A stretch of DNA of 64,000 nt, taken from the NCBI GenBank assembly GCA_014529385.2, contig CM043963.1, forward strand, positions 72,317,412-72,381,411, in the 5' to 3' direction. Origin of the DNA: Adiantum capillus-veneris. Lineage: Eukaryota > Streptophyta > Polypodiopsida > Polypodiales > Pteridaceae. Each line of letters opens with the position of its first letter. The stretch's first letter is position 1. The position numbers were made by a program, and so were the translations under genes. The notes beneath the pieces were generated by a model. That model saw only the letters and a list, made by a program, of their open reading frames with translations. It searched no databases and was not told the DNA's origin. Of the stretch, positions 44,146 to 55,226 are shown piece after piece.

Positions 44146-45191
44146 TGTTGAAAGGACGCCCTTTCAACAATGTTTCCACAAAGATTCCATTAAGATTCCT
44201 CAAAGATTCTAAAGATTCCACATGAAGATGGTGATGAAGTAATGAAGATGAAGATGGATGCTGCAAAATAAAGATACGAGTTCATGGACGTCATCGAATA
44301 TCCCGTTATTATTATTTTGAGCCATTACGGCCACTTTTGTAATGTTTATGAGAACCTCATATTTTAAATCGGCACTTGTATTTTGGCCGCAGATGCTTGT
44401 ATCATGAGTAAAGCCAACTTAGTTTCTTGTAATTAAGTTCTGTAGAAGCCTAGGGAAAATTCAGGTCATTTGGCCAGACATTAGGTTTGAAGGCTTTGTA
44501 TATAAGCTGAAACCTAAGGCTACATTACGTTATCTCAATTAATATACAGTCGTGGGTTCTGCAGCACACAGTAGTGAGCTTCACGCACACACACCGTCGC
44601 GCACACTAATCACATGGCAGATATGAGAGTAGGAGCGTGTTAGCATCGAGGAGCTCTCCCTGTCGACGTAAGCAATGAAAGCCGAGGACCACATCGCGAG
44701 CCCGCCTGCTACGAGCTATATTTGGTCATAAGTACCTCAAACGACATCCGTTATGAATGATCGAGTAGTTATTAGAGTTAGGGCGAGAAGCTCTTCGTGT
44801 TGATGTCTTTGTAGATCAGTTCCGGACACTTTGGAAATTGCTATTTTGAGTCTATCACGACAGCGATTAGAGGTCTTACAGTTATGCTTTTCAGGGTTTA
44901 GGTGTTTGGCCACATAGGATATGTCGTTGTGAGTCTTACCCTCCGATTTCGAGTCATTCCGATATGATTTGAGACTGTTTCGAGCTTGTAGTGTTTCGTA
45001 GAATGCGTTTTTTGTTTCTTTGCTTTATGGTAGTGTTGTGGTAGGATTAGTGTTTTTCGTGTCTAGCTCAGGGTTGACAACACAGAGATTGCTTCCATGC
45101 CCTAGTCGGGTCAGCTACGTCCTCGGATTGATAGTTTGTTGGTCTGTGTTCTCGCTGTGCTCCATCGTCCGTCGCGGCATACCCGCTAACA
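44146..45191 (+). repeat. GYP-B 3' LTR
   Basis: Partner of 34241-35300. It differs by scattered substitutions, an extra TCAAAGATTC segment near the start and loss of about 12 bases near GGCTTTGTAAAA. The half palindrome reads GAGTCTATCACGACAG here (about 44848-44863). Confidence 0.95.
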
Positions 45192-45196
45192 AGGAG

Positions 45197-46020
45197 AATC
45201 ACCTAAAGGGGTAGACAATGATCTACCAGACGCCTATTTATTCTCCGTGGAAATGATACCTGGATGGTCGGAAAACATGGTATCATTGATGACAATAGCT
45301 CAAGTGGATTCGCAAATACCACTTCCTATTACAATCGAATTAATCGAGCAATCAGCTATGTATTAATTACTAGCTGGTAGGCTATACAAAAGAAATTGAG
45401 ATGGAATATTACTCTTATGCATTAATCCTGAAGAGAAAAACCAATACCTAAGTCAAGCACATGCTACCATAGTAGGACTTCACTTTGCGAAAGACCAAAC
45501 TATGCAAAGAATTTTGAGACTTGGAGTATTTGGCCAACTATGGGGAGTGATGTTCGCTCTTTTGTAAAGGATTGTCCTCAATGTCAAAAACAAACAGCCA
45601 TACCTCATGTAACATTGTTCCAAATGTCGCATGTTCCTAAGTGGAGTAGCTATCTAGTTACTTACTTATCAAGCTGAACATTTCTTGAGGATATGAGTAA
45701 ATGCTGTCAAAGAGCAATTGAAATTGAAGCAAGAGACTATGCTCTTATTGGAAACCAATTGTATCGAAGATGTAAGGATCAACATTTTCATCTTTCTGCA
45801 AATGAAGACGAGTATATTCCAATTATAGAACAAGCACATGCTGGATTAACAGGAGGCCCGTTGGAGGTCACTTTTCTATTGAGACCACCGCAAGAGAAAT
45901 CTTAATGGCAGGCATATGGTGGACAACACTTTTTGCGGATGCCAAAGAATATGTTCGAAGGTGTGATGCTTGTCAACGAGCAAAAATGCCAACACGTGTA
46001 GGTAGCATGCCCTTTATACC
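45197..46020 (+). pseudogene. GYP-A integrase N-terminal zinc-binding region, apparently doubled
   Basis: After the RNase H tether, a first HHCC-like stretch has H at about 45459 and 45481, with CPQCQKQ at about 45574-45594 after a one-base frame change. A second follows: EQAHAGLTG (45833 on), then CDACQRAKMPTRVGSMPF (45963 on), the usual end of a Gypsy integrase zinc domain. Between them lies a tether-like segment ALIGNQLYRRCKDQHFHL. Frames shift at least twice and stops are present. Confidence 0.65.
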
Positions 46021-46855
46021 AATGATGGGAGACTAGAGCTTTTGCAAAATGGGGTATAGATTTTGTTGGGCCATTATAGCCACCTGCTTATAGAACCCAA
46101 GCTCAGTCAACTCAAAAGAATGATGCTAGAACCATTTCCGCATTCTTATATGAGTATGTATTCACGAGATATGGACTACCAATAGAAATTGTCAGTGATA
46201 GAGGAACTCATTTCCTTAATGAGGTAATCAAGTATTTGCTTAATGAATTTATGGTCATCCATAACAAATCAACTCCCTATCACCCACAAGCAAACGGACA
46301 AGCTGAGCATACGAACAAAATTCTTAGCTCGGTATTGACTAAAGTGGTTAGTTCAGGAAGGACAACTTGGAAAATGAATCTCCATGTTGTTTAATGGGCT
46401 TATCAAGTTTCATTAAAAATAGCTTTAAATGCTACACCCTTTAACCTTGTTTATGGTCTTGATGCCATACTACCAATAGAATTTCTATTACCAATATTAA
46501 GGGTAGCTAAGGATCTTGAGTGGACTGGACATGAATTGTCAAAAAGACTTGAAGATTTAGAAAAGCTAGATGAGCAAAGGCTAACTATTGTAGCTCATAT
46601 CTATGCACAAAAGCGGAAACAAAAACAGTTTTTGGATTCCCATATCATTACAAATATCTTCAAAAAAGGGGACTTAGTTTTAGTCTATTCCCTTAAATTA
46701 AGCAACACATTCCCAAGTTTAAGAAAAAGGGAAACGGACCGTTTATCATTGAAGATGTATCTCCAAGTGGAGCAATTAAGTTGTCCACCCTAGATGGTGA
46801 ACCAATGGCTAATTGGATTAGTGGATGTCGTCTAAAGAAGTACATTTTCCGCTAA
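46021..46855 (+). pseudogene. GYP-A integrase core and GPY/F-like end
   Basis: The DDE core in pieces: IDFVGP (first D, about 46050), EIVSDRGTHFLNEVIKYLLN (second D, about 46188) and YHPQANGQAEHTNKIL (E, about 46279), then LNATPFNLVYGLDAILPIEF. After GDLVLVYSLKLS the sequence gives KGNGPFIIEDVSPSGAIKLS in a shifted frame, a GPY/F-type module. Stops and frameshifts near 46034, 46070 and 46393. In life it would insert the cDNA into the chromosome. Confidence 0.85.
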
Positions 46856-46857
46856 CC

Positions 46858-47591
46858 AATGAATTTCTAGAAAGGATGCATGCAACCAAGCAAATAAAGA
46901 TAAAACAACAGCAGGTTACCGATGAAGCCCAAGAGGAAGATCAGCTTCGGGTACTCAAATGGAAAGCTGTTCTCAAGAATCAACAGATACTGATTCCCAT
47001 CAACACTCTGGAAATAGATGACCGACAATGGGAATTGCCGAAAGATGTCGTATCAACAGATGATGAATGGTAAGATGAAATGGACCTTTGCATCAAAGTA
47101 CAACTCAACAACCATAACACGAATGCATTGGTCAATACAGGAGCTCGAGTAAAGTCAATTATTCCACGTACAAGAAAGCAACAAGTCAAGCATTGACAGC
47201 AAGAATAACGACTATCAAAGGATGCAACAAGAACCCAACACCAACATTGGGAGTAGTCAACTTGAATGTGATAGTACATGGGTGTTCATGTACTCATCAA
47301 TTTGTATGCTTACCAGATGAACACATGAATGAGACAATGATTCTTGGAATCTCATGGATACGGACGTACAAGGCAGTACCAGATTGGGATACGAATCAGC
47401 TCAGGATATCACCTAAAGGTGGGCAACTCATTGTTCCAATTGCACCAAGCAAGAAGGAATTGAAAGGGAATAATCAACGGAGCAAACCACGAACAATCAA
47501 TCTTCTCCATCCTCTCGAAAAGAAAATGCTACAAGTAGCATGCAAGGAGTCAGGCAAATTTGGGTACAAAAATCACAGCTTAAGGACAAGC
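46858..47591 (+). pseudogene. GYP-A post-integrase domain with protease-like fold
   Basis: First a charged segment (MHATKQIKIKQQQVTDEAQE). Then NALVNTGARVKSIIP (about 47123-47165), which resembles the retropepsin ALxDTGA motif with N for D, and, in the next frame, NLNVIVHGCSCTHQFVCLPD and TMILGISWIRTY, in the places of flap and ILG of a pepsin-like domain. Its placement after integrase is unusual. COP2 cuts it at 47591, and the WxPK-rich tail continues at 53134. Confidence 0.55.
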
Positions 47592-47675
47592 TGTTAGGAA
47601 ATAAGACGTAGCTAAATAGATAATTGAGTAGATTACTTAATGGAGAGAGACAGATTTATATACACGAGATTATAG

Positions 47676-47710
<35 letters not shown>

Positions 47711-48359
47711 CACGATATACGTGGTTCACCCAATGTGGGCTACGTCCATGGGAAAGCAGCCACTCAATGGATTTAGTACTTCAAAACAAGAAGTAGTTTA
47801 CAAAGGGATTATACCCTTAATGGAGCTCCCGCCTTGCTTCACTCTCACCACCTCACACTCACCTTGTTGCATCAACTTCACACTATGAAATGTGTGTAGA
47901 AATGGCCTCCTTTTATAGGCCAAAAGGGCTGCCCTCTCTTATGAGAGACAGCCATGTGTAGCCGCCCTTGTGCGAATAAGTCCAAATCGGACCCTCCAAT
48001 CCGCCCATGTGTGGCCGCCCTTGAGAAGACAAGTCCGCTTTTGAATTCGGCCACCGGCCACCGGCCATTGACTTCCGACCACCGGCCATCGGCCATTGAC
48101 TACCGGCCACTAGCCAACCGACCGGTTGTTTTTCGACCACTTTCCGGTCGCCATCCGGCCATAATATTCCGGCGAAAAAGAATATTCCGGCGACAGAATA
48201 TTCCTTTAAAGTTGCCCCTGATTCTTGTCCGTGAAAATTTTGGTTTCCAGTGAGTGATTTTCCTTCACTCACGATGGCTTCTCCTCATAATGGGGGCCTT
48301 ACAAATGTGCGCTTTTACCACAGAAAATTACAAGGGTAAATCAGGCTCCATACTTAACA
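47592..48359 (-). repeat. COP2 3' LTR
   Basis: Ends TGTTAAG and CTAACA on the minus strand. It contains a GA microsatellite (about 47680-47706) and a tandem of GGCCGGTGG/TGGCCGG-type short repeats (48050-48150). Confidence 0.95.
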
Positions 48360-48419
48360 ATCTCCCACTTGGAGACTGATCTCCAAACCAAACCTGTGAC
48401 TGCTTTCCATTCTGGCTTC

Positions 48420-50640
48420 TTATCCTTGAATGTAGATTGAAGATGAGCAAAAGCTCAACTTCTCCTTGTTGACCACCTTTGTAAACATGTCTGCAGGATT
48501 TTCACTTGTATGCACCTTTCCTAGCTTTAGTTGTCCCTCTTCCAAAAGAGTGCGTATGAAGTGATATCTCACCTCAATGTACTTTGTCCTTGAATGAAAG
48601 GCTGAGTTCTTCGCAAGATGGATAGCGCTTTGGCTATCACTGTAGAAGACACAATTGTCTTGTTTGAATCCAAGCTCTTCTAAGAATCTGTGAAGCCACA
48701 GAATTTCTTTGCTTGCCTTCGTCATTGCTACATACTCTGCTTCCGTGGTAGAAAGTGAAACCACTTTTTGCAGCTTTGAAGCCCAGCTTACTGCTGTGCC
48801 TCCAACCGTGAACACATAGCCAGTAGTGCTTCTTTGAGTATCTTTGTCACCTGCCATATCTGCATCAACATACCCTTCTAGAAAAATATCAGTTCCTCCA
48901 AAATACAAAGCATTTGTTGTTGTACCTTTTAGATACCTAAGTATCCACTTCACAGCTTGCCAATGCTCTTTACCTGGGTTGTCCATGAACCTACTCACAA
49001 CTTCCACTGCATGTGTAATGTCTGGCCTTGTCCAGACCATAGCATACACTAGAGAACCTACCGCTGCAGCATATGGAACTTTAGACATACAGGCTATCTC
49101 CTCTTGTGTCTTTGGACACATATCCTTCGTTAGTTTAAAATGACCAGCCAAAGGTGTAGAAACTGGTTTTGCATTTTGCATTGCAAAACTTTCTAGTACC
49201 TTCTTGATGTAATCTTCTTGAGATAGCTTTATTGTCTTCTTCGTCCTGTCCCTTGATATTTTCATACCAAGTATCCTCTTTGCAGCACCTAAATCTTTCA
49301 TTGAAAAAGATTTGGACAGCTCCTCTTTTAGGTCTTTGATGTCCTGCATGTTAGCACTTGCAATCAACATGTCATCAACATACAACATTAGGATGATGAA
49401 TTTCCCATCTCCCAAATTCTCCGTGTAGACGCAGTGATCCGAGTTGCATCTTGTGAATCCATGATCCAACATCCATCGATCAAACTTCAAGTACCATTGT
49501 CTTGATGCTTGCTTTAAACCATACAAGCTGTTCTTTAGTCTGCAAACCATTTTCTCCTTACCTTTTACTTCATACCCCTTTGGTTGAAGCATGTAGATTT
49601 CCTCCTCTAAGTCACCGTGAGGGAATTCCGTATTTACATCCATTTGCTCGAGATTTAGATCATGAGCAGCCACAAGGCTTAAGACAAGCCTAATTGAGTT
49701 CATTTTTACAACAGGAGAAAATATTTCATTGAAGTCAATACCTTTCTTTTGAGAAAAATCTTTTACCACAAGCCTAGACTTGTACCTTTTCTTCCCACCT
49801 TCTTCTTCCTTTAGCTTGTACACCCATCTATTTTGAAGTGCCCGCTTACCTTTAGGAAACTCAACCAACTCCCATGTTTGGTTGCGATGTAGTGAGTCCA
49901 TCTCCACTTGCATGCTCTTCGTCCATTCTTCTTTGGATTCATGTTGCATAGCTTCTTCATATGATTCCGGCTCTCCAGAATCTGAGATCAAGAGATGGTT
50001 GAAGGAAGGAACAAACCTTTCTGGAGGTCTACTTGCTCTTGTAGATCTTCGGGGAATAGGTTGAGGCTCCTCATTTGGTTGACGTTGTTGCACATTGTCA
50101 CCGTTTGCAGTCCTTGAGTCTTCACCGTCCTCAAGTTCCATGTACTCATCACCTGTTTCTTTTGTTTGTTTTCTTTCCAAGTAATCTTTGTACATATTTT
50201 GTTCGTTAAAAATTACATCCCTACTCCTTAAGATTTTACCATCTTCAGGATTCCATAGGCGATACCCAAAGTCTCCTTCTCCATAGCCAATGAAGAAACA
50301 CTTTTTGGACTTTGCATCTAACTTTGATCTTAGGCTTCTATCTATGTGCAAGAAAGCCTCACACCCAAACACTTTGAGAAATGCATAATTCACCGGTTTA
50401 CCTGTCCATGCCTCTTCTGGAACTCCCCCATCCAATGCCGTTGAGGGTGACAGATTGATTAAGTACACAGACGTACTTATAGCTTCCGCCCAAAGCTCAA
50501 GCGGTAGGCCTGCATGTAGCCGCATGCTTTGTGCTCGTTCCATGATTGTCCTGTTCATCCTTTTCGAAATCCCATTTTGTTGAGGTGTCCTTGGGGTTGT
50601 CCTTTGCCTCCGAATGCCATTGCTAGCACAAAAGCTTGGC
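48420..50640 (-). pseudogene. COP2 pol: integrase end, RT and RNase H
   Basis: Second frame of the broken polyprotein. It starts within the integrase (RTPQQNGISKRMNRTIMERA, catalytic E replaced by S-K in this reading of the NGVAE site). The Copia-specific C-terminal IN region (SYxxLKVFGCEAFLH-type) follows. RT holds WVYKLKEE, FSQKKGIDFNEIFSPVVKMN and YVDDMLIAS (49390 down). RNase H holds YVDADMAGDKDTQRSTTGYV, STTEAEYVAM, YSDSQSAIHLAKNSAFHSRT and KYIEVRYHFIR. The frame is open to the stop at 48420. It would be functional RT in sequence terms if translated. Confidence 0.85.
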
Positions 50641-52291
50641 TGCAATATTCGCCTCCATTGTCGGATCTGAGGCATTTAACCTTGGTACCTGTTTCATTCT
50701 CCACAAAGGCTTTCCACCTTTGAAATATGGAAAATACATCGGATTTATTCTTCATGACATAAACCCATGTTTTTCTACTCGCATCGTCTATGAATGTTAC
50801 ATAGTACAATGAGCCACCAAGTGATAGTGTACTTGCATGACCCCAAACATCAGAATGAACCAACTCAAGTTTTTTATTTTTTCTTTTATTTCTTGATTTT
50901 TGAAATTTTACCCTCTTTTGTTTACCATAAACACAATCTTCACACAACTCTAAGTCCACTTCTTTCAAACCTGGTAGAAGCTTCTTTGTTTGAAGGATTT
51001 GCATTCCTTTGGCACTCATATGCCCATGTCGGTAGTGCCACACCGCACTGTCAACTTCTGTAGCTGCTGCACAAGCTGAAGGTTGCGTGCTAACAATACA
51101 CAAGTAAAGTGTACCGACTTTTTCACCCTTGGCAACCACCAAAGATCCCTTTGAGATCTTCCACCGTTTGTTTCCGAATGCAATGTTGTGACCTTCATCG
51201 TCCAATTGTCCTGTAGAGATCAAATTTTTGCGAAGAGAAGGAACATGCCTAACATCTTTAAGCTTCCATTCATTTCCATTAGCAGTTTTGACAGAAATTG
51301 TACCTTTGCCGACAATCTCACAAGCTTCATCATCTCCCAAGTATACATACCCAAAATTACCTTTGGTGTAGTCTTGGAAATGTTGCTTGTGTGGTGTCGC
51401 ATGGAATGAAGCCTCGGAATCTACTATCCAGGAATTAGACACATTGTCTAATGAGAGAATTAGAGCATCTTGCTCTACTTTACCTGCCACATTGGCCTCC
51501 GATGTTGGCTTGTTGTCTTGAGACTCTGTCTCCTTCTTCTTCTTGGACCAGCAATCCTTCTTGACGTGGCCCTTCTTGCCGCAGTTCCAACATTCAAGAA
51601 CTGACTTTGTGCGTGACTTGCTCCGCCTTGAGCGATCACGACCCTTTTGGTTTTTTAACCTCTCCTTAAGCCTTCCTCTTGTTTCCACTGATAGTGCATC
51701 ACTTGATGATTCTCCTGTGCTTCTCCTTCCCATTTCCTCGCTTAGGAGAACACCCACAACATCATCAAACTTAAGAGTATTTTTGCCAGAGATAGAATTA
51801 CTTACAGCCATCACAAGGCTGTCCCAACTATCCGATAGAGATGATAGTATAAGGAGAGCTCGCACTTCGTCATCGAAATTGATTTTCACTGATCGAAGTT
51901 GACTTATGTTTGTGTTAAAGTCATTTAGGTGTTTTGCAACTGAACCATTCTCTGCCATCTTTAGATTGAACAAGCGCTTCATAAGAAATACCTTATTGGA
52001 TGTCGATGGTTTCTCGTAGAAGTCGTCAAGTGACTTCATCAAGTCCTCCGTGGTCTTCATCTCCGAAACATTGAAGTCCACCGTTGACGCCAAGCTTAAC
52101 CAGATTGTTCCCAGTGCTTTTCGATCAAGGACAATTCATGCTTTATCTGCCATTGTTGCGGGCTTCTTCGCAAGACCGCCTAGTGGCAAGTAGAGGTCCT
52201 TCTGGTAGAGATAGTCTTCAATCTGCATCTTCCAATGTTGGTAGTTTTTGCCGTTGAACTTCTCAATCTTGATCTTCCCTTCCTCCGCCAT
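50625..52291 (-). pseudogene. COP2 gag, protease and first part of integrase
   Basis: ATG at 52291 (IKIEKFNGKNYQHWKMQIED). A TGA at 52138-52136 interrupts Gag, and the same frame then stays open. CCHC knuckle CWNCGKKGHVKKDC at about 51590. The protease motif reads WIVDSEASFHATPH, so the catalytic D-S-G-A has become D-S-E-A. GAG-pre-integrase: VWHYRHGHMSAKGM, CEDCVYGKQ. Integrase: HSDVWGHAS and RSDNGGEYCSQAF. A one-base frameshift near 50635 moves translation out of frame after QAF. Confidence 0.88.
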
Positions 52292-52350
52292 AACTCCCAC
52301 TCAATTCAAGGAATCCTTTCCTTGAGACAATTTAGCTACGAGAAAACCTT

Positions 52351-52362
52351 GCTCTGATACTA
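52351..52362 (-). other. COP2 primer-binding site
   Basis: Minus strand TAGTATCAGAGC, initiator tRNA-Met type with one change, two bases from the LTR. Confidence 0.9.
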
Positions 52363-52364
52363 GT

Positions 52365-53128
52365 TGTTAGGAAATAAGACGTAGCTAAATAGATAATTGA
52401 GTAGATTACTTAATGGAGAGAGACAGATTTATATACACGAGATTATAGAGTAGAGAGAGAGAGAGAGAGAGAGAGTACACACGATATACGTGGTTCACCC
52501 AATGTGGGCTACGTCCATGGGAAAGCAGCCACTCAATGGCTTTAGTACTTCAAAACAAGAAGTAGTTTACAAAGGGATTATACCCTTAATGGAGCTCCCG
52601 CCTTGCTTCACTCTCACCGCCTCACACTCACCTTGTTGCATCAACTTCACACTATGAAATGTGTGTAGAAATGGCCTCCTTTTATAGGCCAAAAGGGCTG
52701 CCCTCTCTTATGAGAGACAGCCATGTGTAGCCGCCCTTGTGCGAATAAGTCCAAATCGGACCCTCCAATCCGCCCATGTGTGGCCGCCCTTGAGAAGACA
52801 AGTCCGCTTTTGAATTCGGCCACCGGCCACCGGCCATTGACTTCCGACCACCGGCCATCAGCCATTGACTACCGGCCACCAGCCAACCGACCGATTGTTT
52901 TTCGACCACTTTCCGGTCGCCGTCCGGCCATAATATTTCGGCGAAAAAGAATATTCCGGGGACAGAATATTCCTTTAAAGTTGCCCCTGATTCTTGTCCG
53001 TGAAAATTTTGGTTTCCGGTGAGTGATTTTCCTTCACGCACGATGGCTTCTCCTCATAATGGGGGCCTTACAAATGTGCGCTTTTACCACAGAAAATTAC
53101 AAGGGTAAATCAGGCTCCATACTTAACA
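52365..53128 (-). repeat. COP2 5' LTR
   Basis: Partner of 47592-48359, about 98-99% identical by eye. The GA run is shorter by four bases. Confidence 0.95.
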
Positions 53129-53133
53129 CAAGC

Positions 53134-53640
53134 CAATTCAAATCTGGGTGCCCAAAACATATGCGACGAAACCAAAGGAGGTTCTAAATATCAAAACATA
53201 GAGACGAGCATCTCCAAGCAAGGAACCTAGCACGAAATGGATTTGGAAGAAAAAGGAGCACTTATCTTCTCCGCAAACTGTAAAACCAATCAACCAATGG
53301 AGAGTTAAGTCTCAGAAGACTCCACCACACCATTTTTCACCAAGCAAACCAAGCTACCAATGGTGGGTAAAAGCTCGACAACAACCATTGTTGATACCTA
53401 AACCTTAGGCAATCAGCGTGCTGAAGCATCCTGATGGTACAAATCAAACAGAGAGCACACAAGCTACAAGATTTGCTATTTAGAAGACATCATTAAAAAG
53501 CCTCGACATCAGAAACCTTTGAGTTAATTACTCAAGACCCAACTCTTGCACATCATGATAATTTGAAATGCATTGATCTTCAAAACATGGTAGAGCCAAC
53601 CAAGGCTATGCATAGACACGATTGTTCAACCCATGCACAC
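53134..53640 (+). pseudogene. GYP-A 3' tail after COP2
   Basis: Reading resumes after the CAAGC duplication with PIQIWVPKTYATKPKEV, then KWIWKKKEH, QWRVKSQ and YQWWVKAR, Trp-Lys motifs like those of GYP-B 41740-42930. Stops follow, and similarity fades by about 53500. A G-rich stretch AGGAGGGGTGGAAGGG at about 53661-53680 could be a polypurine tract, but no LTR copy follows. Confidence 0.45.
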
Positions 53641-54552
53641 AGTCGTCCCGGAGTACACCATCTAGGAGGGGTGGAAGGGCACTAAGTAATTAAGGGCAAT
53701 GTTTGGAGAGGGAGGAAAAAGTTTGATGTTAACGTGTGACTTTTTACAAAATTACCTAATAATGCCCTTATCTATCATCAACAAGGAAAAATTCACTGAT
53801 AATATCTTCCCGATGAGTGTAAATAGTGTATATACTATCAGAAAATCATCAAAAAATAGTCTTTTTTGGTTATTTTTCATAAGTTCGCTTGATATTGAGA
53901 CTTAAAAATGGAGAAATCCAACAAAAAACAATAAAGCTGTGTTTTTCAATGTATTTTCTTATTTATTGGATTTTCACTTTGCTTTTTTAGTGCATTTTGT
54001 TATTTTCTTTGATTTTTCCAATAAACAGGTCAAAAATTAATAATAAATAGCAAAGGAGCTCATATGAAAAAACTGAAGATAGTGGTGATCAGAAAGACAA
54101 GCACAAAAAAATTCAATCAAATCGGCAGATGGAAGCGAGAAGCCTAAATTAGGCGACCAGACCTACTTTTGCAGAATTCTTGCAGAATGAGCTACAAGAA
54201 TCCGATCGAGGAAATTTTTGAGTCTAACATAGATTTCACAACTTAGCAGGAATAGCAGGGGAATTTGGGGAAAAATGGTTCGGAAAGTCCGAGTATAGAT
54301 ACCCAAGGTAGGCTAAAATCACCTCATTTCCACTTGTTGCCTTTGGAGAGAGAGCTCTTCAACCTCTTTCGCGCGCGATTTCCAAAGTCCACAGTCACTT
54401 GTTTACAACACCGTCTCACACAAGATATGAGGGGTAAGTTCTATACTCATCAATGATCCATTTTTTATAGCCGGTAGCTAGTCTAAACCCCTGGAAAAAA
54501 CCCTAGAATTTGAGCAGTGCACGAAGACCTACGACCAAAAACTGACCATAGC
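53641..54552. other. Unassigned AT-rich sequence left of COP3
   Basis: No gene, known LTR, or primer-binding site recognised. It continues across COP3 at 59731. It may hold the end of GYP-A, the 5' LTR of GYP-D, or an older element. Confidence 0.4.
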
Positions 54553-54827
54553 TGTAGACATGTAGTAGTGTTAGTGTGTATACGCGCTTCACCAGGGGCA
54601 CTTTTCTCCCATTGGGTTTTTCCCCCTAGACATCCGGTGTGAAAGGACACCTTATCTCTTAGGGTTTCATATAAGCTTTGTAGCTCTGAGTTTATACACT
54701 ATTATTCCAATACTAAGAGAGAGACTACAGAGATCTCGTACACAAGCTCTGTGTCTTGTCCTTCTCCATCTTCGTCCTACTCTGAGTTGCTGTCTTCCTT
54801 CTGTTTCCTGTTTCATCATCTTCAACA
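54553..54827 (+). repeat. COP3 5' LTR
   Basis: TGTAGACATG...TTCAACA. The two differences from the 3' LTR are CCCATTGGG/CCCACTGGG and CTTCGTCC/CTTCTTCC. Confidence 0.96.
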
Positions 54828-54829
54828 AT

Positions 54830-54841
54830 TGGTATCAGAGC
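54830..54841 (+). other. COP3 primer-binding site
   Basis: TGGTATCAGAGC, complementary to initiator tRNA-Met, two bases after the LTR. Confidence 0.96.
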
Positions 54842-55226
54842 GAGGTGATTTCCAGAGCCTCTACTTGCGTTTTCGCGTCCGCGCGCGCAATCGCAGTTTT
54901 CAGGCAGTTTTCGGAAAATTTGCTCGTGGGAGCATCCTCGACGTTCCGGGAGTATTCTGAACAGGCGACCTGGGGTTTTACCCCCCTTTCGAAGCCGTTC
55001 AAGCCCTCAGAATTTTGTTCTGAGTAGCGTAGCAGAAGTTACTTTTCGGAGGCGTTTAGATCAAGAGGGTGTGCTTTTTGACATATTTTCTTCAGGTAAA
55101 CAGTTCTTTTGGGAAGCAGCTTGTCTTAGCTTTGTGCTGAGATTTTGTGTAGAGTTTTGCTTGGATTGGAGAGGAGATTTGTGAATCTCTTGGAGGTTCT
55201 TTTGCTCTCTTGTGTGCATCTACAGT

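Larger units (their letters stand above)
34241..45191 (+). mobile_element. GYP-B: non-autonomous gag-protease LTR element inserted in GYP-A
   Basis: LTRs at 34241-35300 (1060 bp) and 44146-45191 (1046 bp), PBS after the first, polypurine tract GGAGGGGG before the second, duplication AGGAG at 34236-34240 and 45192-45196. The interior holds a palindromic leader, gag, zinc knuckles, protease and a second protease-like domain, then 2.4 kb without RT, RNase H or IN. Its Gag and PR are related to those of GYP-A but diverged, so it is a separate family. Several substitutions and a 14-bp indel between its LTRs suggest it is older than COP1 and COP3. Confidence 0.95.
47592..53128 (-). mobile_element. 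COP2: Copia element inserted in GYP-A
   Basis: LTRs 47592-48359 (768 bp) and 52365-53128 (764 bp) with roughly ten substitutions plus a GA-run length difference; duplication CAAGC at 47587-47591 and 53129-53133. On the minus strand: LTR, PBS, gag-PR-IN, RT-RNase H, polypurine tract (48360-48371), LTR. All domains are present but the polyprotein is interrupted by a stop and a frameshift. Confidence 0.95.
1709..53640 (+). mobile_element. GYP-A: decayed Ty3/Gypsy-like LTR retrotransposon, split by four insertions
   Basis: Order of parts: 5' LTR (1709-2630, putative), PBS, long leader with palindromic repeats, a short ORF, gag, zinc knuckles, protease, RT, RNase H, integrase, then a basic 3' domain. 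This RT-RNase H-IN order is the Gypsy order. COP1, CACTA-out, GYP-B and COP2 each interrupt it, with TSDs, and the protein similarity resumes directly across each gap. For example, RNase H ending at 34240 continues at 45197. Coding parts have many stops and frameshifts. The right end is unclear: coding-like sequence fades near 53640 and no copy of the 5' LTR is seen in the window. GYP-D may be inserted in it. Confidence 0.75.

Noticed and set aside
47913-48272. Minus-strand ORF of 119 codons in the COP2 LTR, also at 52682-53041
   Set aside because: It lies wholly inside both LTRs and is identical only because the LTRs are copies; no domain, and it is made of short GGCCGG-type repeats.
53661-54552. 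GYP-A 3' LTR or GYP-D 5' LTR starting after AGGAGGGGTGGAAGGG
   Set aside because: The G-rich stretch could be a polypurine tract, but no similarity to 1709-2630, no clear TG...CA pair and no primer-binding site could be found.
54830-54841. tRNA gene at the TGGTATCAGAGC sites
   Set aside because: Only the 12-base complement of the tRNA-Met 3' end is present, directly after an LTR: a primer-binding site.
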